Part shown: piece by piece, positions 26,645-36,093 of the stretch | How positions within the stretch are numbered: the first letter of the stretch is position 1 | How the letters are laid out: each line of letters opens with the position of its first letter | NCBI GenBank assembly: GCA_030536575.1 | Contig: JAUNPS010000005.1 | Location: 88,726-152,725 of the forward strand | Direction of reading: 5' to 3' | Origin: Eubacteriales bacterium | GTDB lineage: Bacteria > Bacillota > Clostridia > Lachnospirales > Lachnospiraceae | DNA: 64,000 nt | Notes under the pieces: generated by a model | Told to the model about the DNA's origin: nothing | The model's input: the letters and a program-made list of their open reading frames with translations, nothing else | Database searches by the model: none | Translations under genes and position numbers: made by a program

Positions 26645-27691
26645 TCATCCTGAAATTTTATAGATTTCTTCCGCATTCCGGTGCAGAATCCGCTCTTTAT
26701 CCTCCTCGGAAATCGCAAGCTGGCGCACAAACGCCGGCCCTTCGGTCAGCCACTCCTTCCGCACCGGGTAGGAGGTTCCAAAAAGGATATGATCCGCGCC
26801 CAGGACATTCACCGCGCATTCCAGGGGCTCCTTGCCCCAGGGCTGCGCATGGGACATTTCAAAATACAGATGTTCCCGGAAACGCGCCTCGACCTGCCCG
26901 TTATCCGCCTGGAAACGTCCCACCGCTTCCTTGCCCTTGGGCTGGTGGGGAAGCATCATATTCGCAATGGCGAAAAAGCCGCCGCCCAGCATGGAATGCA
27001 CCAGTTTAATCTTCGGATATTTCACAAAAAAGTCGCTGAACATCTCCCGGCCTACAGCCAGCCCCTGATCCACGCAGCGCCCGTAGGACCGCCGGACGTT
27101 ATTATAGTCGCAGAACGACTGATATTCCGCCGGGATCGGCGTGTGGTGCACATAAACGTTCATTTCCAGCTCATTGACCTTTTCAAAAAATTTCGCGAAC
27201 TTCTCGTCATCCAGGTAGGTCTTCCCGTAATGGGCGCTCACCTGAACCGCCGTCATGCCAAGTTTCTCTTTACAACGCGTAAGCTCCGTAAGGCTCTCCG
27301 GCGTCCCGTAGGGCGGAACCACCGCCAGCGGAATCAGCCGCCCGCCGCTTGCCTTGGCGTGCTCGTACATGCCGTCGTTAAACAGCCGGCACATGGAAAG
27401 GCTTAACCACTCATGGCAGCCAGGCACCTTTAACAGGGCCCGCTCCACCCCGGCCGCGTCCATATCCGCTAACTGTTTCTCCAGGATGTAATCCCCCTGG
27501 ACATAATTCAGGTTCGGGCTTCCCTTTGGCTTTTCCAGCACAATCTGTTTTCTGCCGCCTGTCCCTTCGATCTTTTCCAGGCGGCCAAACCATCCGAATT
27601 CTTCCGGCACTTCCTTCAAAAACGCTTCCATCAGCGCATCATCCGTAAAAATACGCTCCGGAATCCAGTACATATTTGCATCAATAACCAT
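26645..27691 (-). CDS. Amidohydrolase family protein (amidohydrolase_2-like)
   Basis: 348 residues. Opens MVIDANMYWIPERIF, where the usual metal-binding HxH of the family is replaced by Asp-Ala-Asn, and shows VYVHHTPIPAEYQSF, LVHSMLGGGFFAI and HILFGTSYPVR, the His and final Asp-region strands of the PF04909 fold (the last Asp is Thr-Ser here). The loss of classic ligands makes metal use uncertain. The family includes decarboxylases and hydrolases of ring or lactone substrates. It is between the ceramidase-like gene and the MBL hydrolase in a tight operon. Confidence 0.72.
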   Translation of the reverse strand: MVIDANMYWIPERIFTDDALMEAFLKEVPEEFGWFGRLEKIEGTGGRKQIVLEKPKGSPNLNYVQGDYILEKQLADMDAAGVERALLKVPGCHEWLSLSMCRLFNDGMYEHAKASGGRLIPLAVVPPYGTPESLTELTRCKEKLGMTAVQVSAHYGKTYLDDEKFAKFFEKVNELEMNVYVHHTPIPAEYQSFCDYNNVRRSYGRCVDQGLAVGREMFSDFFVKYPKIKLVHSMLGGGFFAIANMMLPHQPKGKEAVGRFQADNGQVEARFREHLYFEMSHAQPWGKEPLECAVNVLGADHILFGTSYPVRKEWLTEGPAFVRQLAISEEDKERILHRNAEEIYKISG

Positions 27692-27695
27692 ATAG

Positions 27696-28973
27696 TTAAA
27701 CTCCTGTCTCCCTTTCTTTCTTTAATTTTTGCAGCAATGCAATGCCTTTTTCGCTGACAATCTCCGCGGCTCCCCGTCCGAAGGGCGAATTCATGGCCTC
27801 ATAGCAGAAACGGTCGTAGGATTCCAGATCCGCCATATACTTTGCGGAGCCGTTCACCATCGTGCAGACCAGGGTCATCCGGAAATCGGACATTGCCATA
27901 ATTGAAACCGCGCTCCGGCAGTTCAGTTCCGGCCGCACGCCAAGCAGGGCGATCTCTCCCAGCCGAAGGCCGTCGATCGTGGTTTCCGTCTCTCCGTCTT
28001 CCACATAGGTAAAGCTGCGCGTAGGCGTCAGGCTGTGCAGATCCCGCTCCATCTGTTTTGCAGGCACGCGGACGGTTTCCGAGCAAAGCCGGATGGGGGC
28101 CGCATCCGCATTGCAGGAAATCTGATCGGCAATCTCACAGATTTTGCCGCCCAGCTCTTTGGCCAGCCGTTCGCAGACTGCAAAGCCTTCTTCGTGGAGG
28201 TCGGTGCGAATCCGCCCGCCCTCCCGGAACGTTTCCGTAACCGCTTTCTCCACCGGGGCCTGATCCCCCGCCGCGCCGATGAGATACAGGGCCACCGCGC
28301 CGTTTCCGTAGGCCTCCTCCACTTTCCGGCAGGCATTTCCCGCCACATCCGAGGAAACCGGCTTTCCGCCTCCGGTCAGCTCCGCCTGATCCAGTACCGA
28401 AGACTGCATTGCAAAATGGCTCACCAGAGCAATCGGCTTTCCCAGCAGATCATCAAACCGAAGGACGGAAACCGTCCGGTCGGTCAGCCCCGGCCCCTTC
28501 GTCCCGATCCACCAGCCTTCGGGCAGCTCCACATCCCGGTTCGCCACGATTTCGCAGGTTCCGGTCTTCATCCCCATTTTCGCGGGACGCCGGTTCCGGT
28601 ACGCTTCCGCGGCCGCCTCACAGGCCGCCCTCTGTAATTCCTGCCGATAGTCCTCCTTTAACTGAATCCGCTCTTCCGTTTTCAGCATGAAATCCGGCAG
28701 CAGATGCGGAGAAGAAAACGAATGCGTCACGCATACCCAGACATTGCCCGCCTTCATTCCCGTTTTTTCGGCAATCAGCCGCCGGATCGCGTCCGTTTCC
28801 GCCTCCGGCATGGACGTAATCTCCAGGGAGACAAGCGCTATCGTCTCCTCCTGCTCGATCACCACCGCCCTGGCATGGATCGGGTCATGGACGGTCCGGA
28901 AATTTTCCACGGCCAGATATGCCTCCGGGATTTCGATCTTTTGTTTCCCGGCTCCGACTTTCAATTCTGTCAT
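27696..28973 (-). CDS. Ceramidase-like hydrolase (neutral/alkaline ceramidase N-terminal fold)
   Basis: 425 residues, no signal peptide. Opens MTELKVGAGKQKIEIPEAYLA, the usual beginning of this fold, with DPIHARAVVIEQEETIALVSLE, WVCVTHSFSSPHL (metal His region) and the GAAGDQAP segment that in the family carries a metal-site Asp. Bacterial cytoplasmic members often sit in sugar or amide catabolic operons and their true substrates are mostly unknown. Start chosen with GGAGGT 6 bases upstream. It probably hydrolyses the compound brought in by the adjacent ABC importer. Confidence 0.72.
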   Translation of the reverse strand: MTELKVGAGKQKIEIPEAYLAVENFRTVHDPIHARAVVIEQEETIALVSLEITSMPEAETDAIRRLIAEKTGMKAGNVWVCVTHSFSSPHLLPDFMLKTEERIQLKEDYRQELQRAACEAAAEAYRNRRPAKMGMKTGTCEIVANRDVELPEGWWIGTKGPGLTDRTVSVLRFDDLLGKPIALVSHFAMQSSVLDQAELTGGGKPVSSDVAGNACRKVEEAYGNGAVALYLIGAAGDQAPVEKAVTETFREGGRIRTDLHEEGFAVCERLAKELGGKICEIADQISCNADAAPIRLCSETVRVPAKQMERDLHSLTPTRSFTYVEDGETETTIDGLRLGEIALLGVRPELNCRSAVSIMAMSDFRMTLVCTMVNGSAKYMADLESYDRFCYEAMNSPFGRGAAEIVSEKGIALLQKLKKERETGV

Positions 28974-28974
28974 C

Positions 28975-29571
28975 TCAATACCTCCATTCCATCCGTTCCC
29001 GATACCAGGTAATCTCTTTGTCATTGGAAAGCCGCTCATAGGGCAGGGCGCGTTCGATCAGGCCAAGCCCCAGGATAAGCAGCCCTCCCAGAAGATAACT
29101 GCCCAGGCAGAGAAGCTCCTCTTTTTCCGACGCGCCCCCGAACAGGAGCAGGTCGGCGGCCACCCCGGCCGCATCCAGCAAAAATGCGGCCGTCAGCCAT
29201 TTGCAGACCTTCAGCATCTGCAATGCGGTGCTTTTATACTTATAGATCGTCATTTCCTTCGGTGCGCAGACGTAGTAGGCCAGTACCCAAGCAAACCAGA
29301 GAAAGGCCAGCAAGGTCAGCGCCTGGGCCACTACCATCCAGGGCGTCTGGTTACAGTGCGCGTAAGAAGTGGCGGCATACAGCAGGCACCCAAAGGCTGC
29401 CAGGCTCATGGCAAGATACAGGATGCGCAGGGCGATCCGCACCCATTCGTTCACCCCCTGCCGGAAATAGTAGCTCACATACGTGTGCGCAATCCGTGTT
29501 CCCTTCCCGTTTTTTGCGGGAACCTTCTCTTCCTCATAGCCCTCAAAATATTTGTGATAATAGCGCTTCAT
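28975..29571 (-). CDS. Small multi-pass membrane protein, unknown
   Basis: 198 residues. Four hydrophobic segments (roughly 50-75, 85-105, 125-150 and 155-175) between a charged N-terminus (MKRYYHKYFEGYEEEKVP) and a charged C-terminus (LPYERLSNDKEITWYRE). AGGTG precedes the chosen ATG. Located between the ATPase genes and the ceramidase-like gene with near-zero gaps, so it belongs to the operon. I do not recognise the family. Confidence 0.6.
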   Translation of the reverse strand: MKRYYHKYFEGYEEEKVPAKNGKGTRIAHTYVSYYFRQGVNEWVRIALRILYLAMSLAAFGCLLYAATSYAHCNQTPWMVVAQALTLLAFLWFAWVLAYYVCAPKEMTIYKYKSTALQMLKVCKWLTAAFLLDAAGVAADLLLFGGASEKEELLCLGSYLLGGLLILGLGLIERALPYERLSNDKEITWYRERMEWRY

Positions 29572-29598
29572 CTTTTCGCACCTCGCTTTTTTCATCCG

Positions 29599-30555
29599 TC
29601 AGGAATTGATGGCTTCGACCCGGCAGCAGGAAACGAAATGGCCGGGGGCTACTTCCCGAAGCTGCTGGGGTTCCTGGCATTTTTCCGTTGCATAGGGGCA
29701 GCGCGCCGCGAACCGGCAGCCCGGTTTGGGTTCTACCGGGGACACGATCTCCCCCTGCAAAATGATCCGCTTTTTCCGGTTATGGATATCAATGGACGGG
29801 ATTGCGGACAGCAACGCTTTCGTGTAGGGGTGCAGCGGATGCGCAAACAGCTCCTTCGAAGTCGTCGTTTCCACAAGCTGGCCCAGATACATGACACAGA
29901 TATTGTCCGAAATATGCTTTACGACCGACAGGTCATGGGTCACGAACATATACGTCACCCCGGACTGGGCCTGCAGATCCTGCAAAAGGTTCAAAACCTG
30001 GGCCTGGATCGAAACGTCCAGCGCCGAAACCGGCTCGTCGCAGACTACAAAGGCCGGATTTAAGGCCAGGGCACGGCCGATTCCCACCCTCTGGCGGCGG
30101 CCTCCGTCCAGCTCATGGGGATAAGAATGACGCAGGCGCTCGTCGATGCCGACCATATCCATGATCCGCTGAGTCTCGTCCATCAGGTCGTTTTTCTTAT
30201 ATTTCCCGGAAAGTTCCAGAGGCTCCCGAATCGTCTCCTCCACCGTCATTCTGGGGTTCAGCGAAGCGAAGGGGTCCTGGAAAATGATCTGCATCTGCTC
30301 CCGCAGCTCATGGAGTTTGCGCTTCCCGACATGGGTTACATCCTCTCCGTTGAAGAAGATCTGGCCGTCCGTGCTCTCATACAGATGGATGATCGTGCGG
30401 CCCAGCGTGGATTTCCCGCAGCCGGACTCTCCCACCACGCCCATGGTTTTCCCTTTGCCGATGGAGAAGGTCACGTCATCCACCGCGTGCAGGGTGCCCT
30501 TTGGCGTATCGAAAAATTTCTTTAAATGTTTTACCTCAATCAATGGCTTTTCCAT
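29599..30555 (-). CDS. Oligopeptide/dipeptide-type ABC importer ATPase 2 (OppF/DppF)
   Basis: 318 residues. Walker A GESGCGKSTLGR, signature LDGGRRQRVGIGRA (the usual LSGGQ is LDGGR), Walker B VVCDEPVSALDV and the C-terminal oligopeptide-transporter cysteine region GCRFAARCPYATEKCQEPQQ. In this family the second ATPase binds an iron-sulfur cluster of unknown purpose through these cysteines. Pairs with the next gene upstream. Confidence 0.93.
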   Translation of the reverse strand: MEKPLIEVKHLKKFFDTPKGTLHAVDDVTFSIGKGKTMGVVGESGCGKSTLGRTIIHLYESTDGQIFFNGEDVTHVGKRKLHELREQMQIIFQDPFASLNPRMTVEETIREPLELSGKYKKNDLMDETQRIMDMVGIDERLRHSYPHELDGGRRQRVGIGRALALNPAFVVCDEPVSALDVSIQAQVLNLLQDLQAQSGVTYMFVTHDLSVVKHISDNICVMYLGQLVETTTSKELFAHPLHPYTKALLSAIPSIDIHNRKKRIILQGEIVSPVEPKPGCRFAARCPYATEKCQEPQQLREVAPGHFVSCCRVEAINS

Positions 30556-30568
30556 GTGGCATCTCCTT

Positions 30569-31540
30569 TCACTTCCGGCTGCAGCGGCAGGTATGGGTTC
30601 CGCCGATATTTTTCAGCGCGGCCTTCTTCTTCCGGCAGGCATCCGTGGCGTAGGGGCAGCGCGGTGAGAAGGCGCAGCCCTCCGGCAGATTGCTGGGGTC
30701 CGGCGGCATTCCGGCGATGGGGGACAGCCGTTCCACTTCGGAATTGATATCCGGGAGGGAACCAAACAGCCCAAGGGTATAGGGATGGGTCGGATGGTCA
30801 AAAATCTCTTCCAGGCTTCCGAATTCGACGATCTCGCCCGCATAAACCACCGCCACGGTGTCGCAGACCTCCGCGACGATCCCCAGGTCATGGGTGATCA
30901 TGACCATGGCCGTATTCAGCTTTTCCTGCAAATCCTTGATAATGTCCAGAACCTGCGCCTGGATCGTCACGTCCAGCGCCGTGGTGGGCTCGTCTGCCAG
31001 CAGCAGATCCGGGCTGCACGCCAGGGCCATTGCGATAACGACGCGCTGTTTCATTCCGCCGGAAAACTGATGGGGGTAATCCCGGTAACGGGAACCGGGG
31101 ATTCCAACCATTTCCAGCATGTGTTTCGCTTTCTCTTCCGCTTCTTTTTTGGAGGCCTTCTCATGCAGGGCGATGCCTTCTGCAATCTGCTCCCCGACCC
31201 GCATCACCGGATTTAACGCGGTCATCGGGTCCTGGAAGATCATGGAGATGCGTTTCCCGCGGATTTTCTGCATTTCCGTGTTCGGCAGCTCCAGCAGGTT
31301 CTGCCCCTCTAATAAAATTTGTCCCTGATCCACATGGGCCGGCGGCTCCGGCAGGATGCGCAGGATTGCTTTCGCAATCGTCGTTTTTCCTGCCCCGGTC
31401 TCGCCTACCAGTCCCAAGGTCTTTCCCTTTTCGATGGTGAGGGAGACGTCGTTTACCGCATGGATTTCTTTTCCCTCGGAGGTGTAGTGAACAACCAGGT
31501 CTTTTACCTCCAGAAACGGAACTTTTTGTTTCTCAGCCAT
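30569..31540 (-). CDS. Oligopeptide/dipeptide-type ABC importer ATPase 1 (OppD/DppD)
   Basis: 323 residues. Walker [13 protein letters not shown], signature FSGGMKQRV, Walker [13 protein letters not shown] and the Cys-rich end [17 protein letters not shown]. Energises the importer with OppF. GAGGAGG upstream of the start. Confidence 0.94.
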   Translation of the reverse strand: MAEKQKVPFLEVKDLVVHYTSEGKEIHAVNDVSLTIEKGKTLGLVGETGAGKTTIAKAILRILPEPPAHVDQGQILLEGQNLLELPNTEMQKIRGKRISMIFQDPMTALNPVMRVGEQIAEGIALHEKASKKEAEEKAKHMLEMVGIPGSRYRDYPHQFSGGMKQRVVIAMALACSPDLLLADEPTTALDVTIQAQVLDIIKDLQEKLNTAMVMITHDLGIVAEVCDTVAVVYAGEIVEFGSLEEIFDHPTHPYTLGLFGSLPDINSEVERLSPIAGMPPDPSNLPEGCAFSPRCPYATDACRKKKAALKNIGGTHTCRCSRK

Positions 31541-31557
31541 TCTCTTTTCCTCCTCGT

Positions 31558-32454
31558 TTACTGTTTCAGCTTCGGATCCAGTGCGTCGCGCAGGCCGTCG
31601 CCGAGCATATTCAGGGAAAGCACCACGAGCGCGATCGCGATACCCGGAAACAGCACCATGTGCGGATAATCACGCATATAGGTACGGGCTGCGGAAAGCA
31701 TTGCTCCCCATTCCGGCGTCGGCGGCTGTACGCCAAGGCCGATGTAACTTAAAGACGCTGCCATCAGGATCGTATTTCCGATACCCATTGTGACGGATAC
31801 GATAATCGGGGAGATACTGTTCGGCAGGATGTGCTTGATGATAATCCGCACCGACGAACAGTTGATCGTCTGGGCCGCTTCCAGATACTCCATTTTCCGC
31901 ACACCCATGATGGAACCGCGCAGCAGACGCACCGTCATCGGAATACCGCCGATGGAAAGGGCGATTACCGTATTGGTAAATCCATTTCCAAGACAGGCGG
32001 AAATCGCGATCGCCAGCAGGATGCCGGGGATTGCCTGTAAAATATCGACCAGACGCATAACCACCGTATCCACAATTCCGCCGAAGTAGCCGACAATCGA
32101 ACCGATAATCATTCCCAGGATTGTCGAAATAATCGTTGCCAGAAATCCAAGAGACAGGGACGCTCTGGCCCCGTAGAGCAGACGGCTGAAAATATCGCGC
32201 CCCATCTCATCCGTCCCGCACAGGTGTTTTAAGGAAGGGGAGGCGAACCGTTCCGCCATATTCATCTCATCGTAAGCGTAAGGCATGATCCAGGGCGACA
32301 GGATTGCCACGAGGAACAACAGCAGAATGATGACCAGGCCTGCCATTGCAACCTTATTCTTGCTCAGACGCTTCATCACCAGGGAAAACTGGCCTTCTTT
32401 TTTCTTACGCACCTTTTCTTTCGAAACGGCGCCCGCAGTCGCTGTTTTAGCCAT
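31558..32454 (-). CDS. ABC importer permease (OppC/DppC)
   Basis: 298 residues with six membrane segments; the EAA-type loop reads [20 protein letters not shown]. The N-terminus before the first segment is Lys-rich, as in OppC proteins. Start at [12 protein letters not shown] (GGAGG upstream), which overlaps the end of the oppB-like gene by 8 bases. Confidence 0.92.
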   Translation of the reverse strand: MAKTATAGAVSKEKVRKKKEGQFSLVMKRLSKNKVAMAGLVIILLLFLVAILSPWIMPYAYDEMNMAERFASPSLKHLCGTDEMGRDIFSRLLYGARASLSLGFLATIISTILGMIIGSIVGYFGGIVDTVVMRLVDILQAIPGILLAIAISACLGNGFTNTVIALSIGGIPMTVRLLRGSIMGVRKMEYLEAAQTINCSSVRIIIKHILPNSISPIIVSVTMGIGNTILMAASLSYIGLGVQPPTPEWGAMLSAARTYMRDYPHMVLFPGIAIALVVLSLNMLGDGLRDALDPKLKQ

Positions 32455-33418
32455 TTGCTTTTTTCCTCCTTCTGAAACTCTTCTGCTGTCCTTCATACTG
32501 CGCCTTGATCCGCGGGTCTACATAAGCGTAAATCACGTCAACCAAGAGCATAATCAGGCTGAATACCGCGCCCAGGAACAGGACGCCGCCCATAACGATG
32601 GGGTAATCCCGGTTATTGATCGCATTGGTCGTATAGGAACCGATTCCCGGAATGGAGAATACGGATTCGATGACCACCGTACCGCCAAGCATCATGCCCA
32701 TGCCGTTTCCGACGACAGTGATGATCGGGATCAATGCGTTCGGCAGCGCGTGTTTGTAGAGCACATCCCGTTCGGAAAGACCTTTCGCCCGCGCGGTCAC
32801 GATGTAATCCGAACGGATAACCTCCAGCATGCTCGAACGGGTCTGCCTTGCCTGGGAAGCGATTCCCGCGAAGGCATTCGCGATGCAGGGCAGGATGTAA
32901 TACTGGATTCCTCCCACGCCGTAAGGCGGCAGCCAGCCAAGCTGTACGGAAAATAAGAGAACCAGCATCATGGCCAGCCAGAATCCCGGAATGGAGACGC
33001 CAAGCAATGCGACAATCATACAGAAACGGTCAGCGAAGCCGTTCTGATGGGTTGCGGCCGTAATACCAAGAGGTGTGCCGATCACGATCTGAAGCAGCAT
33101 GCACAGAACCGCAATCGTCAGGGTGTAGGGCATCCGGTAAAGGATTCCGGACATAACCGGCTGATTCTGGAAATAAGAAGTTCCCAGGTCAAAATGCAGG
33201 AATACCTGATTTAAATATTCCAGCAGACGGACCATGTAAGGCCGGTCCAGGCCCATTTCAATCCGTTTTGCCTCGATGGCGGCCGGTGTGGCGCTGTTTC
33301 CCAAAATAGCCGTCGCCGGATCGCCGGGGCAGAAGTACATAATCGTAAAGATTACCACTGCGATTCCCAAAAGTACCGGAATCATCCAGAGCAGACGTTT
33401 CACGATATATTTCCACAT
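32447..33418 (-). CDS. ABC importer permease (OppB/DppB)
   Basis: 323 residues, six membrane segments. N-terminus MWKYIVKRLLWMIPVLLGIAV and the loop YIVTARAKGLSERDVLYKHA are standard for the family. First permease gene after the binding protein. Confidence 0.93.
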   Translation of the reverse strand: MWKYIVKRLLWMIPVLLGIAVVIFTIMYFCPGDPATAILGNSATPAAIEAKRIEMGLDRPYMVRLLEYLNQVFLHFDLGTSYFQNQPVMSGILYRMPYTLTIAVLCMLLQIVIGTPLGITAATHQNGFADRFCMIVALLGVSIPGFWLAMMLVLLFSVQLGWLPPYGVGGIQYYILPCIANAFAGIASQARQTRSSMLEVIRSDYIVTARAKGLSERDVLYKHALPNALIPIITVVGNGMGMMLGGTVVIESVFSIPGIGSYTTNAINNRDYPIVMGGVLFLGAVFSLIMLLVDVIYAYVDPRIKAQYEGQQKSFRRRKKANG

Positions 33419-33449
33419 ATTCTACGAATCCTTCCTTTCTCTGAGTGTC

Positions 33450-33479
33450 AAAACGGCACCAAGCTTCCGCTTGATGCCG
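33450..33479 (-). terminator. Leaky terminator or mRNA-stabilising hairpin after the binding-protein gene
   Basis: On the minus strand an 11-bp stem CGGCATCAAGC / GCTTGGTGCCG (one G-U pair) capped by GGAA is followed by only TTTT. Such hairpins after the binding-protein gene commonly keep its level above that of the permeases. Confidence 0.5.
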
Positions 33480-33490
33480 CCTTTCTCTGC

Positions 33491-35074
33491 TTATTCGGCG
33501 TACTCGCAGGCGCCCGGAAGAATCTGGTTACGAATATCCAGAGCCACGTCTGTGATGTAGCTGGAATGTACAATGTTGATCGTTCCTTCTACCAGGCCGT
33601 ATCCATAGCACTGTTCTGCCAGATAATCATGGAATGCCTCAACGCTTTCTTCGCCGTAGGTATCAACGCTTAAGCAGGCCTGCATCAGCTCGTCCAGGGT
33701 GTCATCCTGTACAAAGTTTGCCGTACCGCCGGTCAGCTCTTCATAGTCTCTTCTGTCCCAGCAGAGTTTCCACTGATTGACAATGTAGTCGGTGGAACCG
33801 TTCTGTTTCAGAAGGATGTCGTAGCTGGTGGAATCGAACTGCATGGACTGTCCCATCATCTGGTCGTATCCGGTCAGTTCCACATTAATGCCAAGCTGGC
33901 TTAAATAAGCCTGTACCATCTGTGCAATGAGATCCATCGAAGACGCGGCAATATACTGGATCTGGAGGGTCTGTCCGTCATAATTGGAAGCGGCCAGATA
34001 TTCTTTGGCGGTCTCTAAATTGTAGTCGAAGTAGTCTTCCTCGTCCCATTCTGCGTTGTAATCCGGATATGTTGCATTGGCGAAATCTTTCACAGCGGAG
34101 CCGTTTCCGTTATAAGTACCAAGGTTAATGCCTTCCCGGTCGATGGCGTATGCGATGGCAAGACGTAAGTTCTGGTCATCTTTGAAGATGGAGTCGTCGG
34201 ACATATTGTAGAGCAGGTCGATGGTCAGGTTATCCATTACCATACCCACTTCATTGCCCTCGGAATACTCGCCGCCTTCGCCGAATTTGTCGATATCGGT
34301 ATCCGGAACGCCGTTGGAGATATCAACCGCATGGGTCTGAAGGGCAACCGTATGCTGGGAAGACTCGGTGATCACGGAGAAGGTGATCTTCGGTACGTTG
34401 TGAAGGCTGGTGCCGTGTACCAGGGATTCGTCAGTCTGCCAGTAATCGCCGGTGTCAACCAGTACCAGAGAGGAACCCGGTACATAGCTCTCTACTTTGT
34501 AAGCGGTGGTCCCTACCGGAGTGGTAGCCATCTGGTCTTCGCTGGCTTCATAAGCGGCCTGGGTGACAATTGCGCATTCCAGCATAACGTTTTCGAATTC
34601 GCCGATTTCCAGTTCTTTATTGAACTTGAACTGTACATGGTAATCATCTACGGCCGTTACGCTTTCGATTACTTCCAGTTTACTGTAGTTCTTGGTCGCA
34701 ATGGCGGACTCGAAGCTGAACACGATATCGGAAGCGGTCAGCGGATTTCCGGCGGTGTCGTGGATATAATCATAGATTTCCACATCATAGGTCGTGCCGT
34801 CCGTCTGCTCCCAGCTCTTGGCCAGAACGCCGTATGCCACGCCGTCCTCACGGGTGATCATGTACTCATACGTAGAAAACAGAACGGCGATACGTCCCTG
34901 GGACATGCCGGACCAGGGGCCCATGTTCTCCGGGTCTGCCAGGACGCCTACCACGACGCCTTCGGAATCGGCTCTCGTGTAGGAGCCTTCTGCGAATGCG
35001 CTCATGCTTCCGCCGATGAGCAGGGATGCGGTCATGGCCGCGGCCAGGAATGTTGCGATAATTTTGTTCTTCAT
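33491..35074 (-). CDS. Secreted extracellular solute-binding protein, family 5
   Basis: 527 residues. Signal peptide (MKNKIIATFLAAAMTASLL, cleavage likely after SAFA) then the family 5 fold (YDVEIYDYIHDTAGNPLTASDIVFSF-type block, LRLAIAYAIDREGI). No Cys lipobox is present, so the mature protein would not be lipid-anchored, which is unusual for a Gram-positive importer. The C-terminus has an acidic end (GACEYAE). It should deliver peptides or another substrate to the adjacent permeases. AGGAGG and a promoter about 90 bp upstream; its leader resembles that of the gene at 43089-44837. Confidence 0.88.
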   Translation of the reverse strand: MKNKIIATFLAAAMTASLLIGGSMSAFAEGSYTRADSEGVVVGVLADPENMGPWSGMSQGRIAVLFSTYEYMITREDGVAYGVLAKSWEQTDGTTYDVEIYDYIHDTAGNPLTASDIVFSFESAIATKNYSKLEVIESVTAVDDYHVQFKFNKELEIGEFENVMLECAIVTQAAYEASEDQMATTPVGTTAYKVESYVPGSSLVLVDTGDYWQTDESLVHGTSLHNVPKITFSVITESSQHTVALQTHAVDISNGVPDTDIDKFGEGGEYSEGNEVGMVMDNLTIDLLYNMSDDSIFKDDQNLRLAIAYAIDREGINLGTYNGNGSAVKDFANATYPDYNAEWDEEDYFDYNLETAKEYLAASNYDGQTLQIQYIAASSMDLIAQMVQAYLSQLGINVELTGYDQMMGQSMQFDSTSYDILLKQNGSTDYIVNQWKLCWDRRDYEELTGGTANFVQDDTLDELMQACLSVDTYGEESVEAFHDYLAEQCYGYGLVEGTINIVHSSYITDVALDIRNQILPGACEYAE

Positions 35075-35163
35075 GGTGTTTCCTCCTTTTACTATTTGCG
35101 CAATTTCTTTTCTGTTTTTCAACTTCTTTTGTGCGTTTTCGTTCAGTTCCTTGAAGTGTCTTA

Positions 35164-35193
35164 AGCATACCATTAATCACTTCGCGCAAGCAA
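35164..35193 (-). promoter_or_regulatory. Promoter of the importer operon
   Basis: TTGCTT (35188-35193), 18-bp spacer, TATGCT (35164-35169) preceded by TGG, an extended -10. Upstream (35197-35233) lies a TTTATGCAAA...GAAAAAA...CGGA...GGA pattern that also precedes the promoter at 44915-44944, suggesting one regulator for both. Confidence 0.6.
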
Positions 35194-35332
35194 TCCGCTT
35201 TTCCGTCCGTTTTTTTCATAATTTGCATAAATCTTTTTTTCGCGGAATGTCTTGCTTCGTCTGTGCTTTCAGCTTATCACACCGCGCGTCCCGAATTGTG
35301 TCGCAAATTAGGAATTTTGCACCATTTCCCCT

Positions 35333-35361
35333 TTGCGTTTTGGGACAAAACATGGTAAACT
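35333..35361 (+). promoter_or_regulatory. Promoter of the two-component/LysR genes
   Basis: TTGCGT (35333-35338), 17-bp spacer, TAAACT (35356-35361) with TGG before it, an extended -10. It lies about 35 bp before the response-regulator ATG. Confidence 0.55.
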
Positions 35362-35394
35362 GATGGAAACACCTGAGAAAAAGGCGGTGTAATC

Positions 35395-36093
35395 ATGTAT
35401 GAAATGACGGTGCTTCTGTGCGACGACAGCCTGGCCGTCCACGAAAGCCTTTCCAGTTACTTAACAGCCTCCGGAATCCGCGTCATCTCCCTCTATGACG
35501 GCAGCCATCTGCTCGATCTTCTGCGTCATCAGAAAATCGATCTGGTGATCCTGGATGTGATGCTTCCGGGAAAATTCGGCACAGAGCTTTGCCGGGAGAT
35601 CCGCGAAACCAGCGATGTGCCGATCCTGATGCTCAGTGCCAGAAGCGAGGAAGACGACCGTGTCCTTGGCCTGGAGCTGGGCGCGGACGATTACGTCACA
35701 AAGCCTTTTTCCCCCAGGGAGATTACCGCCCGCATTCACACGATCCTGAAGCGGACACAGCCGCGCAGGCCTGATTCCACTCTGTTTTTTTCAAATCTGG
35801 TTCTCTACCCTTCTTCCTACCAGGCTCTCGTCTCCGGACAGGCTCTGGATTTGACCCCGAAAGAATTTTCTGTCCTCAAATGCCTGGCCGAGAACCCCGG
35901 CCGGGTACTGAGCCGGGACGCGATTTTGGATCGGGTCTGGGGAAGCGACTATTTTGGGGATACCCGCGCCGTGGATACGATTGTCAAGCGTCTCCGCGGG
36001 AAACTTGCCAAAGCCCGCGCATGCTTTGTCATCCAGTCCATTTACGGCGTAGGCTACCGCCTGGAAAAAGAGGAGGTGGCCGATCAGACATGA
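35395..36093 (+). CDS. OmpR-family response regulator
   Basis: 232 residues. Receiver with Asp54 as phosphoacceptor (IDLVILDVMLPG), Lys in DDYVTKPFS, and a C-terminal OmpR/PhoB winged helix ending FVIQSIYGVGYRLEKEE. It overlaps the kinase gene by four bases. Divergent from the importer operon, which is the obvious target. Confidence 0.93.
   Translation: MYEMTVLLCDDSLAVHESLSSYLTASGIRVISLYDGSHLLDLLRHQKIDLVILDVMLPGKFGTELCREIRETSDVPILMLSARSEEDDRVLGLELGADDYVTKPFSPREITARIHTILKRTQPRRPDSTLFFSNLVLYPSSYQALVSGQALDLTPKEFSVLKCLAENPGRVLSRDAILDRVWGSDYFGDTRAVDTIVKRLRGKLAKARACFVIQSIYGVGYRLEKEEVADQT

Larger units (their letters stand above)
35075..35394. other. 320-bp gene-free region between divergent importer and response-regulator genes
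   Basis: It holds the leader and promoter of the binding-protein gene (minus, see 35164-35193), a block at 35197-35233 shared with the 44.9 kb promoter, and the promoter of the response regulator (plus, 35333-35361). No small gene with a good start was found. Confidence 0.7.

Noticed and set aside
28687-30063. 458-codon plus-strand frame
   Set aside because: Crosses four minus-strand genes with strong family motifs; no start signal.
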